A stretch of 30,870 bases of DNA, taken from Coprosoma sp963660615 (lineage in GTDB: Bacteria; Bacillota_I; Bacilli_A; RF39; UBA660). Position 1 is the first letter of the stretch. Each line of letters starts with the position of its first letter. Shown in pieces: positions 1-7,981 of the stretch. A program made the translations under genes and the position numbers. Below the pieces are notes generated by a model. It was not told the DNA's origin. It did not search any database and worked only from the letters and a program-made list of their open reading frames with translations. The stretch covers positions 1-30,870 of the forward strand of contig CAVKYE010000016.1 of assembly GCA_963660615.1 (NCBI GenBank), in the 5' to 3' direction.

Positions 1-53
1 CTTACGTGTATAGTGGACTTTCACCACCTAGTTATATGCCATGCACGGCACAC
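1..53 (-). mobile_element. 5' end of a group IIC-type intron (cut by window edge)
   Basis: Read on the minus strand from 53 down, the sequence starts GTGTGCC, then GCATGGC, then GGTGGTGAAAGTCCAC. This resembles the start of domain I of bacterial group IIC introns, which begin GUGUGCC..GGCAUGG and then carry a GGUGARAGUCC stem. It lies 4 nt behind a strong terminator hairpin, and class C introns are known to insert just downstream of terminator stems. Only the first 53 nt are present. The ribozyme body and any intron-encoded reverse transcriptase would lie beyond the left edge. The match is from memory of the family, not from a search. Confidence 0.7.
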
Positions 54-56
54 TAA

Positions 57-90
57 AAATAGGCTAACTCAATAATGAGTTAACCTATTT
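57..90 (-). terminator. Rho-independent terminator downstream of the DUF285 surface protein gene
   Basis: A 15-bp stem (arms 57-71 and 76-90, one G-U wobble on the minus strand) has a 4-nt loop and is followed by five U residues on the minus strand. The U-tract is cut short by the start of the intron-like sequence at 53. Confidence 0.8.
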
Positions 91-214
91 ATTATTTAAT
101 AAATTTAATGAGGAAATTATTTATAACTTCATTTAAAATTACAAATTACTCTACACTAAAGTTTTTGACATAAGCAGTATCTGTACCACTTGCCGAACTA
201 TTTCTGCATCTGCC

Positions 215-3200
215 TCACTTACAATTATCTGATTGTGTTACTTCGGATACTCCACTTTCAGAAAACATTCCAGTAGTTGTGGCAGATTCAGTTGTCCAAT
301 TAGGGCCTACATAAACATATTTTAAAGCTGCTGTACCATTAAACATATTAGTCATATTTGTTACATTACTTGTATCAAAAGAACATAATGAAAGTTTAGT
401 GAGGGAGCTACAATTAGTAAACATAGTGCTCATAGTTGTTACTTTGCTTGTATCAAAGTTACTTAAATCTAAACTTGTTAGACTGCTGCAATTATTAAAC
501 ATACTAGCCATTTTTGTCACATTACTTGTATCAAAATTACTTACATCTAAACTGATGAGACTGCTACAGCCATTAAACATACTAGCCATAGTTATTACCC
601 CATTTGTATCTAAATTTGATAAATTCATTGATGTTGCATTACTGAAGCCCATAAACAAAGAGTTTGATTTTGATGGTGCTATTACTCCATCTTCTCCACC
701 TATATATAATTTATACATACCTTCATTTTCAGAATCATCTATTATATAGGCCATTACAGTTCCATTCTGCTGCTCTGATACATCCCATGATTCTACAGCA
801 TTATCGGGCACATCTTTATTTGTAAGAATGTTTACTGTTGATATTTTACTTTTATAATCACTTTGCCAGAAGGCGTAACCTTTAGCGTTTGCCATCATAA
901 TAGGTTCTGATTTGATTGAAACATTATAACTACTACTTACTATATTAATCCCATCAGATACTTTCGCAACCAACGTCCCATCAGCAGTAAATGTAACAGA
1001 AGCAGTTGTTGAAGTTACTTTTACATCACTACCGCCATCTTTACTATAAGTACAAGTATATGTACTACCACATCCAGAAGGATATGTTATTTTAACTATT
1101 TTACTTGTAGTACCACTTTCACTAAATGTAGGTTTATCAACAGATAATGTTGATACTGTCTTACTATCAGAAGTAACTGTTTGACCCACTTTACTAGTTA
1201 CCCTTGCTTTAATATTATAGTTCGTTCCTTGTGTTAAACCTGTAAATGTATAAGTATTACCTGTTCCAGTAATCCAAGTAGAACCACCATCTTTACTATA
1301 TTCATATTTTGCTATTCCACTTTCAGCAGAAGCGGATGCCACTACAATTATAGAATTTGTTGTAGATGTTGTATTAAAACTTACACTTATTTCTTCCGCA
1401 TCTACTTCACAATTATCTGATTGCGTTACTTCAGATACTCCACTTTCATTAAACATTTCAATAGTTGTGGCAGATTCAGTTGTCCAATTAGGACCTACAT
1501 AAACATATTTTAAAGCTGCTGTGCCATAAAACATAAAATTCATATTTTTTACTTTACTTGTGTCAAATGAACATAAATTCAGTTTAGTAAGACTGCTGCA
1601 ACGACTAAACATTTCACGCATATGTGTTACTTTACTTGTATCGAAGTTACTTACATTTAAACTAGTAAGACTGCTGCAATCAGAAAACATACCATACATA
1701 TCTGTTACATTACTCGTATCAAAACTGCTTAAATCTAAACTGGTGAGACTGCTGCAATAAGAAAACATCCTATACATATCTGTTACTTTACTTGTATTAA
1801 AGTTACTTACATCTAAACTAGTAAGACTGCTGCAGCCCTTAAACATAGATTCCATATCTGTTACTTTACTTGTATCAAAGTTACTTACATCTAAACTGGT
1901 GAGGTTGCTGCAATTATTAAACATAGAACTCATAGTTGTTACTTTACTTGTATCAAACTTACTTACATCTAAACTTGTTAGACTGCTGCAAGAAAAAAAC
2001 ATAGCACTCATATTTGTTACTTTACTCGTATCAAAGTTACTTACATCTAAACTAGTAAGACTGCTGCAATAAGAAAACATATAACTCATATTTGTTATTC
2101 TTGATGTATCTAAGTTGGCTAAATTCATCGATGTTGTTTTATAAAATGTTCCATAATTTGTACTACTTGAACCATATCCACTAAACAAATAATATGAATT
2201 AGCTGGGGCTATTACTCCTCCTTTTCCGCCTATATATAATTTATACATACCTTCATTTTCAGAATCATCTACTATCCATGCCATTACTGATTTATTTTGT
2301 TTTTCAGAAACGTCCCATGACTCTACGGCATCACTTGGTACATCTTTATTTGTAAGGATATCTACAGTTGATATTTTACTATTATAATCACTTTGCCAGA
2401 AAGCTTTAGATGTATCTCTTGCCATCATAATAGGCTCTGGTTCTTCTGATTTGGCTATTAAAGTTGTATCTTTAGTTAAAGTATATTTATCTTTAGATGT
2501 TCCTACTTTATTATCTCCTTCATACCAGCCTAATATAGTATTTGCACTTGTTATTTCTGGTAAAGTTATTTCACATCCTGTTTGATTATTATAAATATTA
2601 CAGTTATCATTTTCTTTTGCAATAGAACTTGTATATTCATCTTTAGTATAAGTTATTTTTAAATTTTTTGAATATAAAGCAAATAAAGTTGTATTTTCTG
2701 ATGGCATTGCGAATGTTTTAAGGGCAACCTCTGAATCTTTATTGGTGTTCCAGCCAATAAATTCCCATCCTTCTTTTTCGGCTGTTACACTTAAATTAAC
2801 GCTTGATTCTTCGGTATAATATTCATCTATTTGAGAGGCTGTAGTTCCTCCATTTGTACTATAATCATAAGTAAGTAAATAATCATTTGTTGGGGTTATA
2901 GTTCCACCTTCTGCTTGAGTATAATTAAATGTTACATTAATTTCTCCAGAGCCTTCACTTGCATCTCCTTTATAATCTGGATTATATTCTATTTTAACTT
3001 TTATATCTTGGGATGTATTTTTATAAAGTTTTTGTCCTTTAGTATATCCTGAAAAAGTAATTTTAACCGCATCATTACTACTTACATTATTTTTAACAAT
3101 ATCTTCTAATTTAGCATCTAAAGTACCTTTATTAGCAATTGTTACAGTATACTCTACACTATCCCCTTTTTCATACAAATCAGCTTCCATACTTGCGGTT

Positions 3201-3412
3201 AAATTATCCCAAGTAGGGGCTTTTGTATTTTCTGCACTACCTGTTACATCTCCACTAGTTACATTAGTAATTCTAATATCCCAATTACTAGTTATATTAC
3301 TTGTACCAGAAATATTTAAATTACTAGAAAAAGCGGCATAACCTGCACTCATTAAAAGTAATAATCCTATTAGTCCAATTAATATTTTTTTATTTCTTTT
3401 CTTATCTCTCAT
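215..3412 (-). CDS. Large secreted DUF285 (BspA-like repeat) surface protein
   Basis: This is a 1065-residue exported protein, likely cell-surface. Residues 1-9 are basic, 10-27 are a hydrophobic signal or anchor segment, and about 35-165 look like the secreted domain that often follows such signals. About 176-250 resemble an InlB/Listeria-Bacteroides repeat (GWEFIGWNTN). Residues 328-668 are a DUF285 module with seven 26-residue repeats of the SLTSLDVSNFDTSKVTNM type, with Cys at 449, 475, 501, 527, 553, 579 and 605. About 675-830 look like fibronectin-type or Ig-like domains (YEYSKDGGSTW). Residues 837-1064 are a second, shorter DUF285 module. DUF285 is typical of Mollicutes and gut Bacillota surface proteins, where roles in adhesion are presumed but not shown here. 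No LPXTG motif is seen. The start is supported by AAAGGGTG ahead of the ATG. The coding strand is A-rich, unlike the T-rich housekeeping genes nearby. A TGA stop is followed by 22 more in-frame codons. Confidence 0.9.
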   Translation of the reverse strand: MRDKKRNKKILIGLIGLLLLMSAGYAAFSSNLNISGTSNITSNWDIRITNVTSGDVTGSAENTKAPTWDNLTASMEADLYEKGDSVEYTVTIANKGTLDAKLEDIVKNNVSSNDAVKITFSGYTKGQKLYKNTSQDIKVKIEYNPDYKGDASEGSGEINVTFNYTQAEGGTITPTNDYLLTYDYSTNGGTTASQIDEYYTEESSVNLSVTAEKEGWEFIGWNTNKDSEVALKTFAMPSENTTLFALYSKNLKITYTKDEYTSSIAKENDNCNIYNNQTGCEITLPEITSANTILGWYEGDNKVGTSKDKYTLTKDTTLIAKSEEPEPIMMARDTSKAFWQSDYNSKISTVDILTNKDVPSDAVESWDVSEKQNKSVMAWIVDDSENEGMYKLYIGGKGGVIAPANSYYLFSGYGSSSTNYGTFYKTTSMNLANLDTSRITNMSYMFSYCSSLTSLDVSNFDTSKVTNMSAMFFSCSSLTSLDVSKFDTSKVTTMSSMFNNCSNLTSLDVSNFDTSKVTDMESMFKGCSSLTSLDVSNFNTSKVTDMYRMFSYCSSLTSLDLSSFDTSNVTDMYGMFSDCSSLTSLNVSNFDTSKVTHMREMFSRCSSLTKLNLCSFDTSKVKNMNFMFYGTAALKYVYVGPNWTTESATTIEMFNESGVSEVTQSDNCEVDAEEISVSFNTTSTTNSIIVVASASAESGIAKYEYSKDGGSTWITGTGNTYTFTGLTQGTNYNIKARVTSKVGQTVTSDSKTVSTLSVDKPTFSESGTTSKIVKITYPSGCGSTYTCTYSKDGGSDVKVTSTTASVTFTADGTLVAKVSDGINIVSSSYNVSIKSEPIMMANAKGYAFWQSDYKSKISTVNILTNKDVPDNAVESWDVSEQQNGTVMAYIIDDSENEGMYKLYIGGEDGVIAPSKSNSLFMGFSNATSMNLSNLDTNGVITMASMFNGCSSLISLDVSNFDTSNVTKMASMFNNCSSLTSLDLSNFDTSKVTTMSTMFTNCSSLTKLSLCSFDTSNVTNMTNMFNGTAALKYVYVGPNWTTESATTTGMFSESGVSEVTQSDNCK

Positions 3413-3429
3413 ACTTTTTTCACCCTTTT

Positions 3430-3460
3430 ATTAACGTATAACATCGTGTTATGCGTTAAT
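3430..3460. promoter_or_regulatory. Palindromic operator-like site 1 (leader of the DUF285 gene)
   Basis: Arms of 14 nt (attaacgtataaca / tgttatgcgttaat, one mismatch) surround the centre tcg. The site lies just downstream of the predicted transcription start and ahead of the ribosome binding site. It shares its half-site with a second palindrome at 3540-3564. Confidence 0.6.
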
Positions 3461-3473
3461 AAAATACTTAAAA

Positions 3474-3502
3474 CTTATACTAAAAGTGAAAATTATATAC
3501 AA
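3474..3502 (-). promoter_or_regulatory. Predicted SigA-type promoter of the DUF285 gene
   Basis: On the minus strand there is a -35 TTGTAT (3502-3497), a 17-nt spacer and a -10 TATAAG (3479-3474). It lies between the two palindromes, with transcription starting near 3467. Confidence 0.5.
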
Positions 3503-3539
3503 AAATTATATTATATGTTATAATTTTGGTAATAATAAA

Positions 3540-3564
3540 AACGTAAAACACGATGTTATACGTT
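3540..3564. promoter_or_regulatory. Palindromic operator-like site 2 (upstream of the DUF285 promoter)
   Basis: Arms of 11 nt (aacgtaaaaca / tgttatacgtt, one mismatch) surround the centre cga. On the minus strand it shares about 18 nt with site 1. The two centres are about 107 bp apart, close to ten helical turns. Confidence 0.6.
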
Positions 3565-3582
3565 ATTTTTTTGAAACAAACG

Positions 3583-3605
3583 AAAAAAAGAAGCATAAAG
3601 CTTCC
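3583..3605 (-). terminator. Terminator downstream of obgE
   Basis: The stem is gaagc (3590-3594) / gcttc (3600-3604) with a 5-nt loop, followed on the minus strand by seven U residues. It closes the rnhB-to-obgE operon. Confidence 0.75.
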
Positions 3606-4877
3606 TTATTCCGTAAACTCAAACTCATAATCCATAATCTTTACAGTATCACCCTCTAAGGCCCCAAGCCTTCTAAGTTCATCATCAATACCAAGTCTTC
3701 TAAGTTTATTAGAAAATCTCATAACCGCCTCATCAGTATCAAAGCGGCTCATAAGAAGCATTTTAAAAACCTCATCACCTTCAATTACCCAAGCATCGCC
3801 TTCCTTAGTAATCGTAAAAGGTTTCTCCTCTTTAAACTTATATATAACATGACTTTCAAACTTAGAATCATCATAAAGTTTTTCCTTAGGAAGCTCATCA
3901 AGCATATCAGCCATTTTATATAAAACAGCATCAATACCCTCACCAGTCACCGCTGAAATCTCAAAAATAGGAACATTAATCTTCTTCTTAAACTCCTCTA
4001 AAACCGAAGAAGCCATAGGTGAATCAATTTTATTAACAATCACAATTTGTGGTTTCTTAATAAGCCCCTCATCAAACTCCCTAAGTTCTTTATTAATTAT
4101 ACAAAAATCCTCATAAGGATCTCTTCCCGTAAACCCACTAACATCAACAATGTGAGCAATAATTCTCGTCCTTTGAGTATGCTTTAAAAACTGAATACCA
4201 AGGCCATGCCCCAAAGCAGCCCCTTCAATAAGTCCAGGCAAATCAGCAACCACAAAAGACCTACCATCCTTAAGACGTGTAACCCCTAAATTAGGCTTTA
4301 AAGTCGTAAAAGGATAATCCGCAATCTTAGGCCTAGAAGCCGAAACCTTAGAAATAAAAGTAGACTTACCAACGCTAGGCATTCCAACAAGACCAACATC
4401 AGCCATAAGCTTAAGTTCAAGTTTTACCTTCCTATACTCACCAGGCTCACCATTCTCCGCATAATTAGGAGCAGGATTAGTTCTAGTAGCAAAAGCAATA
4501 TTACCTCTTCCACCTCTTCCACCATTAGCAACCGTTACCGTATCTCCTTCTTTAACCAAATCAGCAATAATAAGACCCGTATTAAAATCAGATATAACAG
4601 TTCCAAGTGGAACCATCAAAACAATATCTTCCGCATTCTTACCATGCATCCCCTTACCAAGACCATTTTCACCTCTATTACCCTTAATAATTTTTTTATA
4701 TTTAAAATCAACTAAAGTATTAAGACCAGTATCAACCTTAAAAACAATGTTAGAACCTCTTCCACCATTTCCGCCAAAAGGGCCTCCTAAAGGAACACAC
4801 TTTTCTCTTCTAAAAGCTTTACAACCATTTCCACCGTCACCAGCAAACAATTCTAAAACAACCTCATCTACAAACAT
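3606..4877 (-). CDS. obgE: Obg family GTPase ObgE/CgtA
   Basis: This GTPase of 423 residues acts in late 50S ribosome assembly and stress signalling in known species. Residues 1-158 form the glycine-rich Obg fold (GGPFGGNGGRGS at 31-42). The G domain carries G1 GMPSVGKS at 165-172, DLPG at 212-215, NKID at 282-285 and SAV at 308-310. The C-terminal OCT domain covers about 345-423. Length is normal for Firmicutes. The start is supported by AGGGGGAT upstream. It is the last gene of an operon, 14 nt behind the membrane/zinc-ribbon gene, and is followed by a terminator. Confidence 0.97.
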   Translation of the reverse strand: MFVDEVVLELFAGDGGNGCKAFRREKCVPLGGPFGGNGGRGSNIVFKVDTGLNTLVDFKYKKIIKGNRGENGLGKGMHGKNAEDIVLMVPLGTVISDFNTGLIIADLVKEGDTVTVANGGRGGRGNIAFATRTNPAPNYAENGEPGEYRKVKLELKLMADVGLVGMPSVGKSTFISKVSASRPKIADYPFTTLKPNLGVTRLKDGRSFVVADLPGLIEGAALGHGLGIQFLKHTQRTRIIAHIVDVSGFTGRDPYEDFCIINKELREFDEGLIKKPQIVIVNKIDSPMASSVLEEFKKKINVPIFEISAVTGEGIDAVLYKMADMLDELPKEKLYDDSKFESHVIYKFKEEKPFTITKEGDAWVIEGDEVFKMLLMSRFDTDEAVMRFSNKLRRLGIDDELRRLGALEGDTVKIMDYEFEFTE

Positions 4878-4891
4878 ATAAATCCCCCTAT

Positions 4892-5908
4892 CTAAAGTTT
4901 ATGACCACACAAGAAACAAACAGTAGCGCCAGCTGAAAGCCTAGCTCCACAATTAGGACACATCTTAGGCCTTCCTTCATCAACTTTCGTAACAATTGGT
5001 TTTTCTTCCTTAACCTCAGGCTTAGCCTCAAAATAAGTTTCATGTCTCTTATCAGGCTCCAAATTTTGATTAGTAAAAACAGAATCATTTTTAGCCAAAT
5101 TAGACCCACTACTTACTTGATTAAAATCTTGAATATTATTAAACTCACCAGCGTGATAATCCTGTGCATTACCCATTTGATTATAACTGCCAAACTGATT
5201 ATCATTTAAATCATGATTAAAATTTCCCGCTTGATAATTTTGAACATTATTTTCCACAGAAACATTATCTTGATTATAACTTTCACCTTGATAATTATTT
5301 AAACCCTGATTAAAATTTTGAACATTATTACCTGAATTATAATCTGGTACATTACCCACCTGATTAAAATTCCCAGCTTGATAATCTTGAACATTACTAT
5401 CCATAGAAATATTATCTTGATTATAACTTTCAGGAGCAATAACCATTCCATCAACAGTCGGATTAATCAAATTAATCTTATCAGGAAGTTCCTCTGCTGG
5501 CTTCTCAAAAAGCATCTTTTGCGTCTCCAAAAATTCCTCAGTCAAATCATATTCATTCAAAATAAACTTAGGTTTCTTAAAAACAAGTTCTGGAAACTTA
5601 TACATTGGAAACAAAATATATAAAATAGATTCCTTAGGATCTTGTCCAAACGCCTCAAGTAACTTTTTAATAATAACATTTAAATAAAACAAACCAACAA
5701 AAGGAATCAAAGAAAGCCAAAAAACAGACTTCTTCAAATCAAGTAAATCAGTTAAAAAATAAGTCGTATATATAGGTATATAAGCTTTATAAGGCTTTTC
5801 CTTAGCCCTCTTTAAAAGTTTACCAATACATACCTTCACCGTTATATAAACAACAGTAAAAACCAAAAATAACATCAAAAAATATTTAAAAGTTCCTTCC
5901 ATAAGCAT
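4892..5908 (-). CDS. Membrane protein with Asn/Gln-rich repeats and C-terminal zinc ribbon
   Basis: This protein has about 338 residues and unknown function. A hydrophobic segment lies near the N-terminus and another near residues 60-85 (SVFWLSLIPFVGLFYLNVII), an arrangement seen in small DUF5684-like membrane proteins. Residues about 165-285 are a low-complexity tract rich in Asn, Gln, Tyr and Gly, built from imperfect repeats (NFNQVGN, NVQNYQAGNFN). The C-terminus is a zinc ribbon with CPNC and CFLC knuckles. GGAGG lies only 2 nt from an upstream ATG at 5914 but 8 nt from the ATG at 5908, so 5908 is preferred. It lies between an MBL hydrolase gene and obgE in one operon. The zinc ribbon probably binds a partner, but none can be named. 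Confidence 0.8.
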   Translation of the reverse strand: MLMEGTFKYFLMLFLVFTVVYITVKVCIGKLLKRAKEKPYKAYIPIYTTYFLTDLLDLKKSVFWLSLIPFVGLFYLNVIIKKLLEAFGQDPKESILYILFPMYKFPELVFKKPKFILNEYDLTEEFLETQKMLFEKPAEELPDKINLINPTVDGMVIAPESYNQDNISMDSNVQDYQAGNFNQVGNVPDYNSGNNVQNFNQGLNNYQGESYNQDNVSVENNVQNYQAGNFNHDLNDNQFGSYNQMGNAQDYHAGEFNNIQDFNQVSSGSNLAKNDSVFTNQNLEPDKRHETYFEAKPEVKEEKPIVTKVDEGRPKMCPNCGARLSAGATVCFLCGHKL

Positions 5909-5930
5909 AAACATAGCCTCCTTTTAATAA

Positions 5931-6452
5931 TTATAACACACATTTAAAATAAATATTATTTTCTTTTTCAAAAGACAAAGTAGTAAAATCCCCATGGCCA
6001 GGAAAAATTTTCACATTAGGATAATCCTTAACCTTCATTAAACTATAAATCATCTCATCCTCACTACTACTTTCAAAATCAAATCTTCCAATAGTTCCTT
6101 TAAATAAAAAATCACCAGTAAACATCATACCATCATCAGAAAAATAATAAGAAACACTATCAGAAGTATGACCAGGAGTATAAATCACCGAAAAAGTAAA
6201 AGGCCCAATTTTATATTCCCTCTCCTTCAAATTATAATAACTTAAAGCAAGAGACTTATCAAAACAATTCAAAGCCCCTATATGATCACTATGATGATGA
6301 GTCACCAAAACAGCCAACACCTTCTTATCAGAAATAAAAGGCTTAATCTTATCATAATCATCACCAGGATCAATAACAATCACATAATCTTCCTTAATTA
6401 AAATATAACAATTAGCCTCTAAAAGACCAACAACAACCCTATTTAAAGACAT
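5931..6452 (-). CDS. MBL-fold metallo-hydrolase (YqgX/glyoxalase II-like)
   Basis: The 173-residue protein has the metallo-beta-lactamase fold signature THHHSDH (HxHxDH at 52-57), then TPGHTSDS, TGDFLF and a FPGHG loop, which supply the other metal ligands. The family includes glyoxalase II-like thioester hydrolases such as B. subtilis YqgX. This copy is shorter than YqgX (about 210 residues) and lacks the extra C-terminal domain of true glyoxalase II. The substrate cannot be told from sequence. The start overlaps the end of the upstream small gene by 14 nt, which suggests translational coupling. Confidence 0.9.
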   Translation of the reverse strand: MSLNRVVVGLLEANCYILIKEDYVIVIDPGDDYDKIKPFISDKKVLAVLVTHHHSDHIGALNCFDKSLALSYYNLKEREYKIGPFTFSVIYTPGHTSDSVSYYFSDDGMMFTGDFLFKGTIGRFDFESSSEDEMIYSLMKVKDYPNVKIFPGHGDFTTLSFEKENNIYFKCVL

Positions 6453-6684
6453 TTTTATTAGTTGAATTTAACCTTTCCATAGCAGAAATTTGTTTCCTAA
6501 GATTATTATTAACCATTTTATTATCATGATTTAAAGAACCATTAAGTCCCTCTTTTTTTCTAAAAGCATCCTCATGTGCACCATTTATCCTATTTCTAAT
6601 ATCCTCAGGACTCTGATTAAATCCTCTCCTCATCATATTAGGCATATTCATCATATTATTTTGATTATTTGAATTAATTATCAT
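6439..6684 (-). CDS. Small Asn/Met-rich hypothetical protein
   Basis: This 81-residue soluble protein belongs to no family I recognise. The first 20 residues are almost all Asn, Met and Gln, followed by a charged region (PEDIRNRINGAHEDAFRKK) and a likely helix (LRKQISAMERLNSTNK). Its ATG overlaps the rnhB stop codon in an ATGA, and its 3' end overlaps the MBL gene, so it is embedded in a coupled operon. This makes it more likely to be real than its composition alone suggests. Confidence 0.65.
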   Translation of the reverse strand: MIINSNNQNNMMNMPNMMRRGFNQSPEDIRNRINGAHEDAFRKKEGLNGSLNHDNKMVNNNLRKQISAMERLNSTNKNVFK

Positions 6685-7286
6685 TTTACCATCTCCTTTA
6701 TAGGTTTATAACTCTTGCGGTATCCATCAATAAGACCATACTTTCTTATAGCCTCCAAATGCTTTTTAGTAGGATAACCTTTATGATTCTTAAAGCCATA
6801 AAGCGGATGAGCCTTATCAGCCTCATACATCATCCTATCACGAGTAACCTTCGCAATCACACTTGCAGCCGCAATCGTTATACTTTTAGCATCACCCTTA
6901 ATAATAGACATAGAAGGAATATCCAAATCAAGTGGCATCGCATCAGTAATAACATAATCAGCAAAAGTCTTCTTCCTAACCTCACTAATAGCCATCATCA
7001 TCGCCTTATGACTAGCCTCATAAATATTAATCTCATCAATCTCTTCTGGTCCAACAATTCCAACACCATATATAGCATGCTTAACTATATAATCATAAAA
7101 CAATTCCCTTTTTTTCTCAGATAATTTCTTAGAATCAGTAAGCCCCTCAAGTTCAAAATCCTTAGGCAAAATAACCGCCCCAGCTACAACCGGACCATAC
7201 AAAGGACCACGTCCAGCCTCATCAGTACCAACAATACTATTAAATCCTTGCCTATATAAATCTTTTTCATATTCCCAAAGGTCCAT
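6681..7286 (-). CDS. rnhB: Ribonuclease HII
   Basis: This 201-residue enzyme cuts RNA in RNA-DNA hybrids and removes misincorporated ribonucleotides. The signature GTDEAGRGPLYGPVVAGA is near the N-terminus. Probable catalytic residues are D22, E23, D115 (VITDAMP) and D132 (GDAKS), followed by the conserved IAAASVIAKVTRD. Length is normal. It is the first gene of the operon ending with obgE. The start is supported by TTGGAGCGG upstream. Confidence 0.96.
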   Translation of the reverse strand: MDLWEYEKDLYRQGFNSIVGTDEAGRGPLYGPVVAGAVILPKDFELEGLTDSKKLSEKKRELFYDYIVKHAIYGVGIVGPEEIDEINIYEASHKAMMMAISEVRKKTFADYVITDAMPLDLDIPSMSIIKGDAKSITIAAASVIAKVTRDRMMYEADKAHPLYGFKNHKGYPTKKHLEAIRKYGLIDGYRKSYKPIKEMVK

Positions 7287-7308
7287 AATACCGCTCCAAT
7301 CTACACTT

Positions 7309-7317
7309 ATTATACCA
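7309..7317 (-). promoter_or_regulatory. Extended -10 promoter of the rnhB-obgE operon
   Basis: On the minus strand TGG precedes TATAAT, 22 nt ahead of the rnhB start codon. No convincing -35 is present; the region upstream is a T-run. Confidence 0.5.
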
Positions 7318-7329
7318 AATTTAAAAAGA

Positions 7330-7355
7330 AAAAAACACCATATAACAATGTTTTA
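7330..7355 (-). terminator. Weak terminator after the single-TM protein gene
   Basis: On the minus strand AAAACAUU pairs with GGUGUUUU (two G-U pairs, 7-nt loop) and a U-tract follows. A second small hairpin (acac/gtgt) lies at 7356-7368. Confidence 0.5.
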
Positions 7356-7373
7356 ACACATAAAGTGTAAAGC

Positions 7374-7877
7374 TTATCTATAGCCAATTTTCTTTAAAAT
7401 ATCATCCACCTCATTTTTATACTCCAAAGAAGTAGAAACGTAAACCAAAGTATTATCTATACAAACAAGCACAAAATACTTTTTACCACCAGTCAAAATA
7501 ACCCTTCGATAATTTTTCTTATCCTTAGACTTAAAAGAACCCTTCTTCTTCATAATATCCTTTTTATACATATCATAAGTCTTCAGAATCTGTTTTTCAT
7601 CATTATAATCAAAATAAACAATAGAAAAATTAGCCTTAGGATCAGTCGCCGTATAAGCCTTCTTCACAAACCCATAATCCAAATACTTATCAGAATCATC
7701 CGTAATCAAATAACCATTTTTCTCCATAACCTTCTTAAAATCCAAAGAAGATAAAGAAACCTTACTCATCCCATGAACTATAAACGTACAAGTGAAAAAA
7801 AGCAATATAACCAAAATAACCCCAATAATTATAAAAACTTTTTTAGAGACTTTTTCTAAAATATCATTCAAAACCAT
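7374..7877 (-). CDS. Single-pass membrane protein of unknown function
   Basis: The 167-residue protein has a short cytoplasmic N-terminus and one hydrophobic helix (about 14-35, VFIIIGVILVILLFFTCTFI). Its remaining ~130 residues, probably extracellular, are rich in Lys, Tyr and Asp and have alternating beta-like patterns. No motif or family is recognised. It is monocistronic, with an extended -10-like TGGTAAAAT upstream (near 7908) and a weak hairpin behind it. Confidence 0.75.
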   Translation of the reverse strand: MVLNDILEKVSKKVFIIIGVILVILLFFTCTFIVHGMSKVSLSSLDFKKVMEKNGYLITDDSDKYLDYGFVKKAYTATDPKANFSIVYFDYNDEKQILKTYDMYKKDIMKKKGSFKSKDKKNYRRVILTGGKKYFVLVCIDNTLVYVSTSLEYKNEVDDILKKIGYR

Positions 7878-7954
7878 ACTCCCCCTACTTTCCTATCTAC
7901 TATTTTACCATAAATAACAAAAGAAAAAACAAACTTTTAAATAAATTTACGTAA

Positions 7955-7977
7955 AGAAAAAAAGGCTTTAACCTTTT
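7955..7977 (-). terminator. Terminator of the leuS operon
   Basis: AAAAGG (minus strand) pairs with CCTTTT around a 6-nt loop and runs into a U-rich tract, directly behind the leuS stop codon. Confidence 0.65.
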
Positions 7978-7981
7978 AATT

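Noticed and set aside
146..217. TGA read as tryptophan (Mycoplasma code)
   Set aside because: TGA works as the stop in the ATGA overlap of rnhB and its neighbour, and Trp is encoded by TGG throughout; the tail of the DUF285 gene is better explained as a normal or mutated end.
399..2080. Regular 78-bp repeats on the plus strand and open frames across them
   Set aside because: They are the antisense of the 26-residue DUF285 repeats; the plus-strand frames have no ribosome sites.
5050..5450. Spaced direct repeats resembling a CRISPR array
   Set aside because: The repeats are imperfect, irregular in spacing and lie in frame inside a continuous Asn/Gln-rich coding region.
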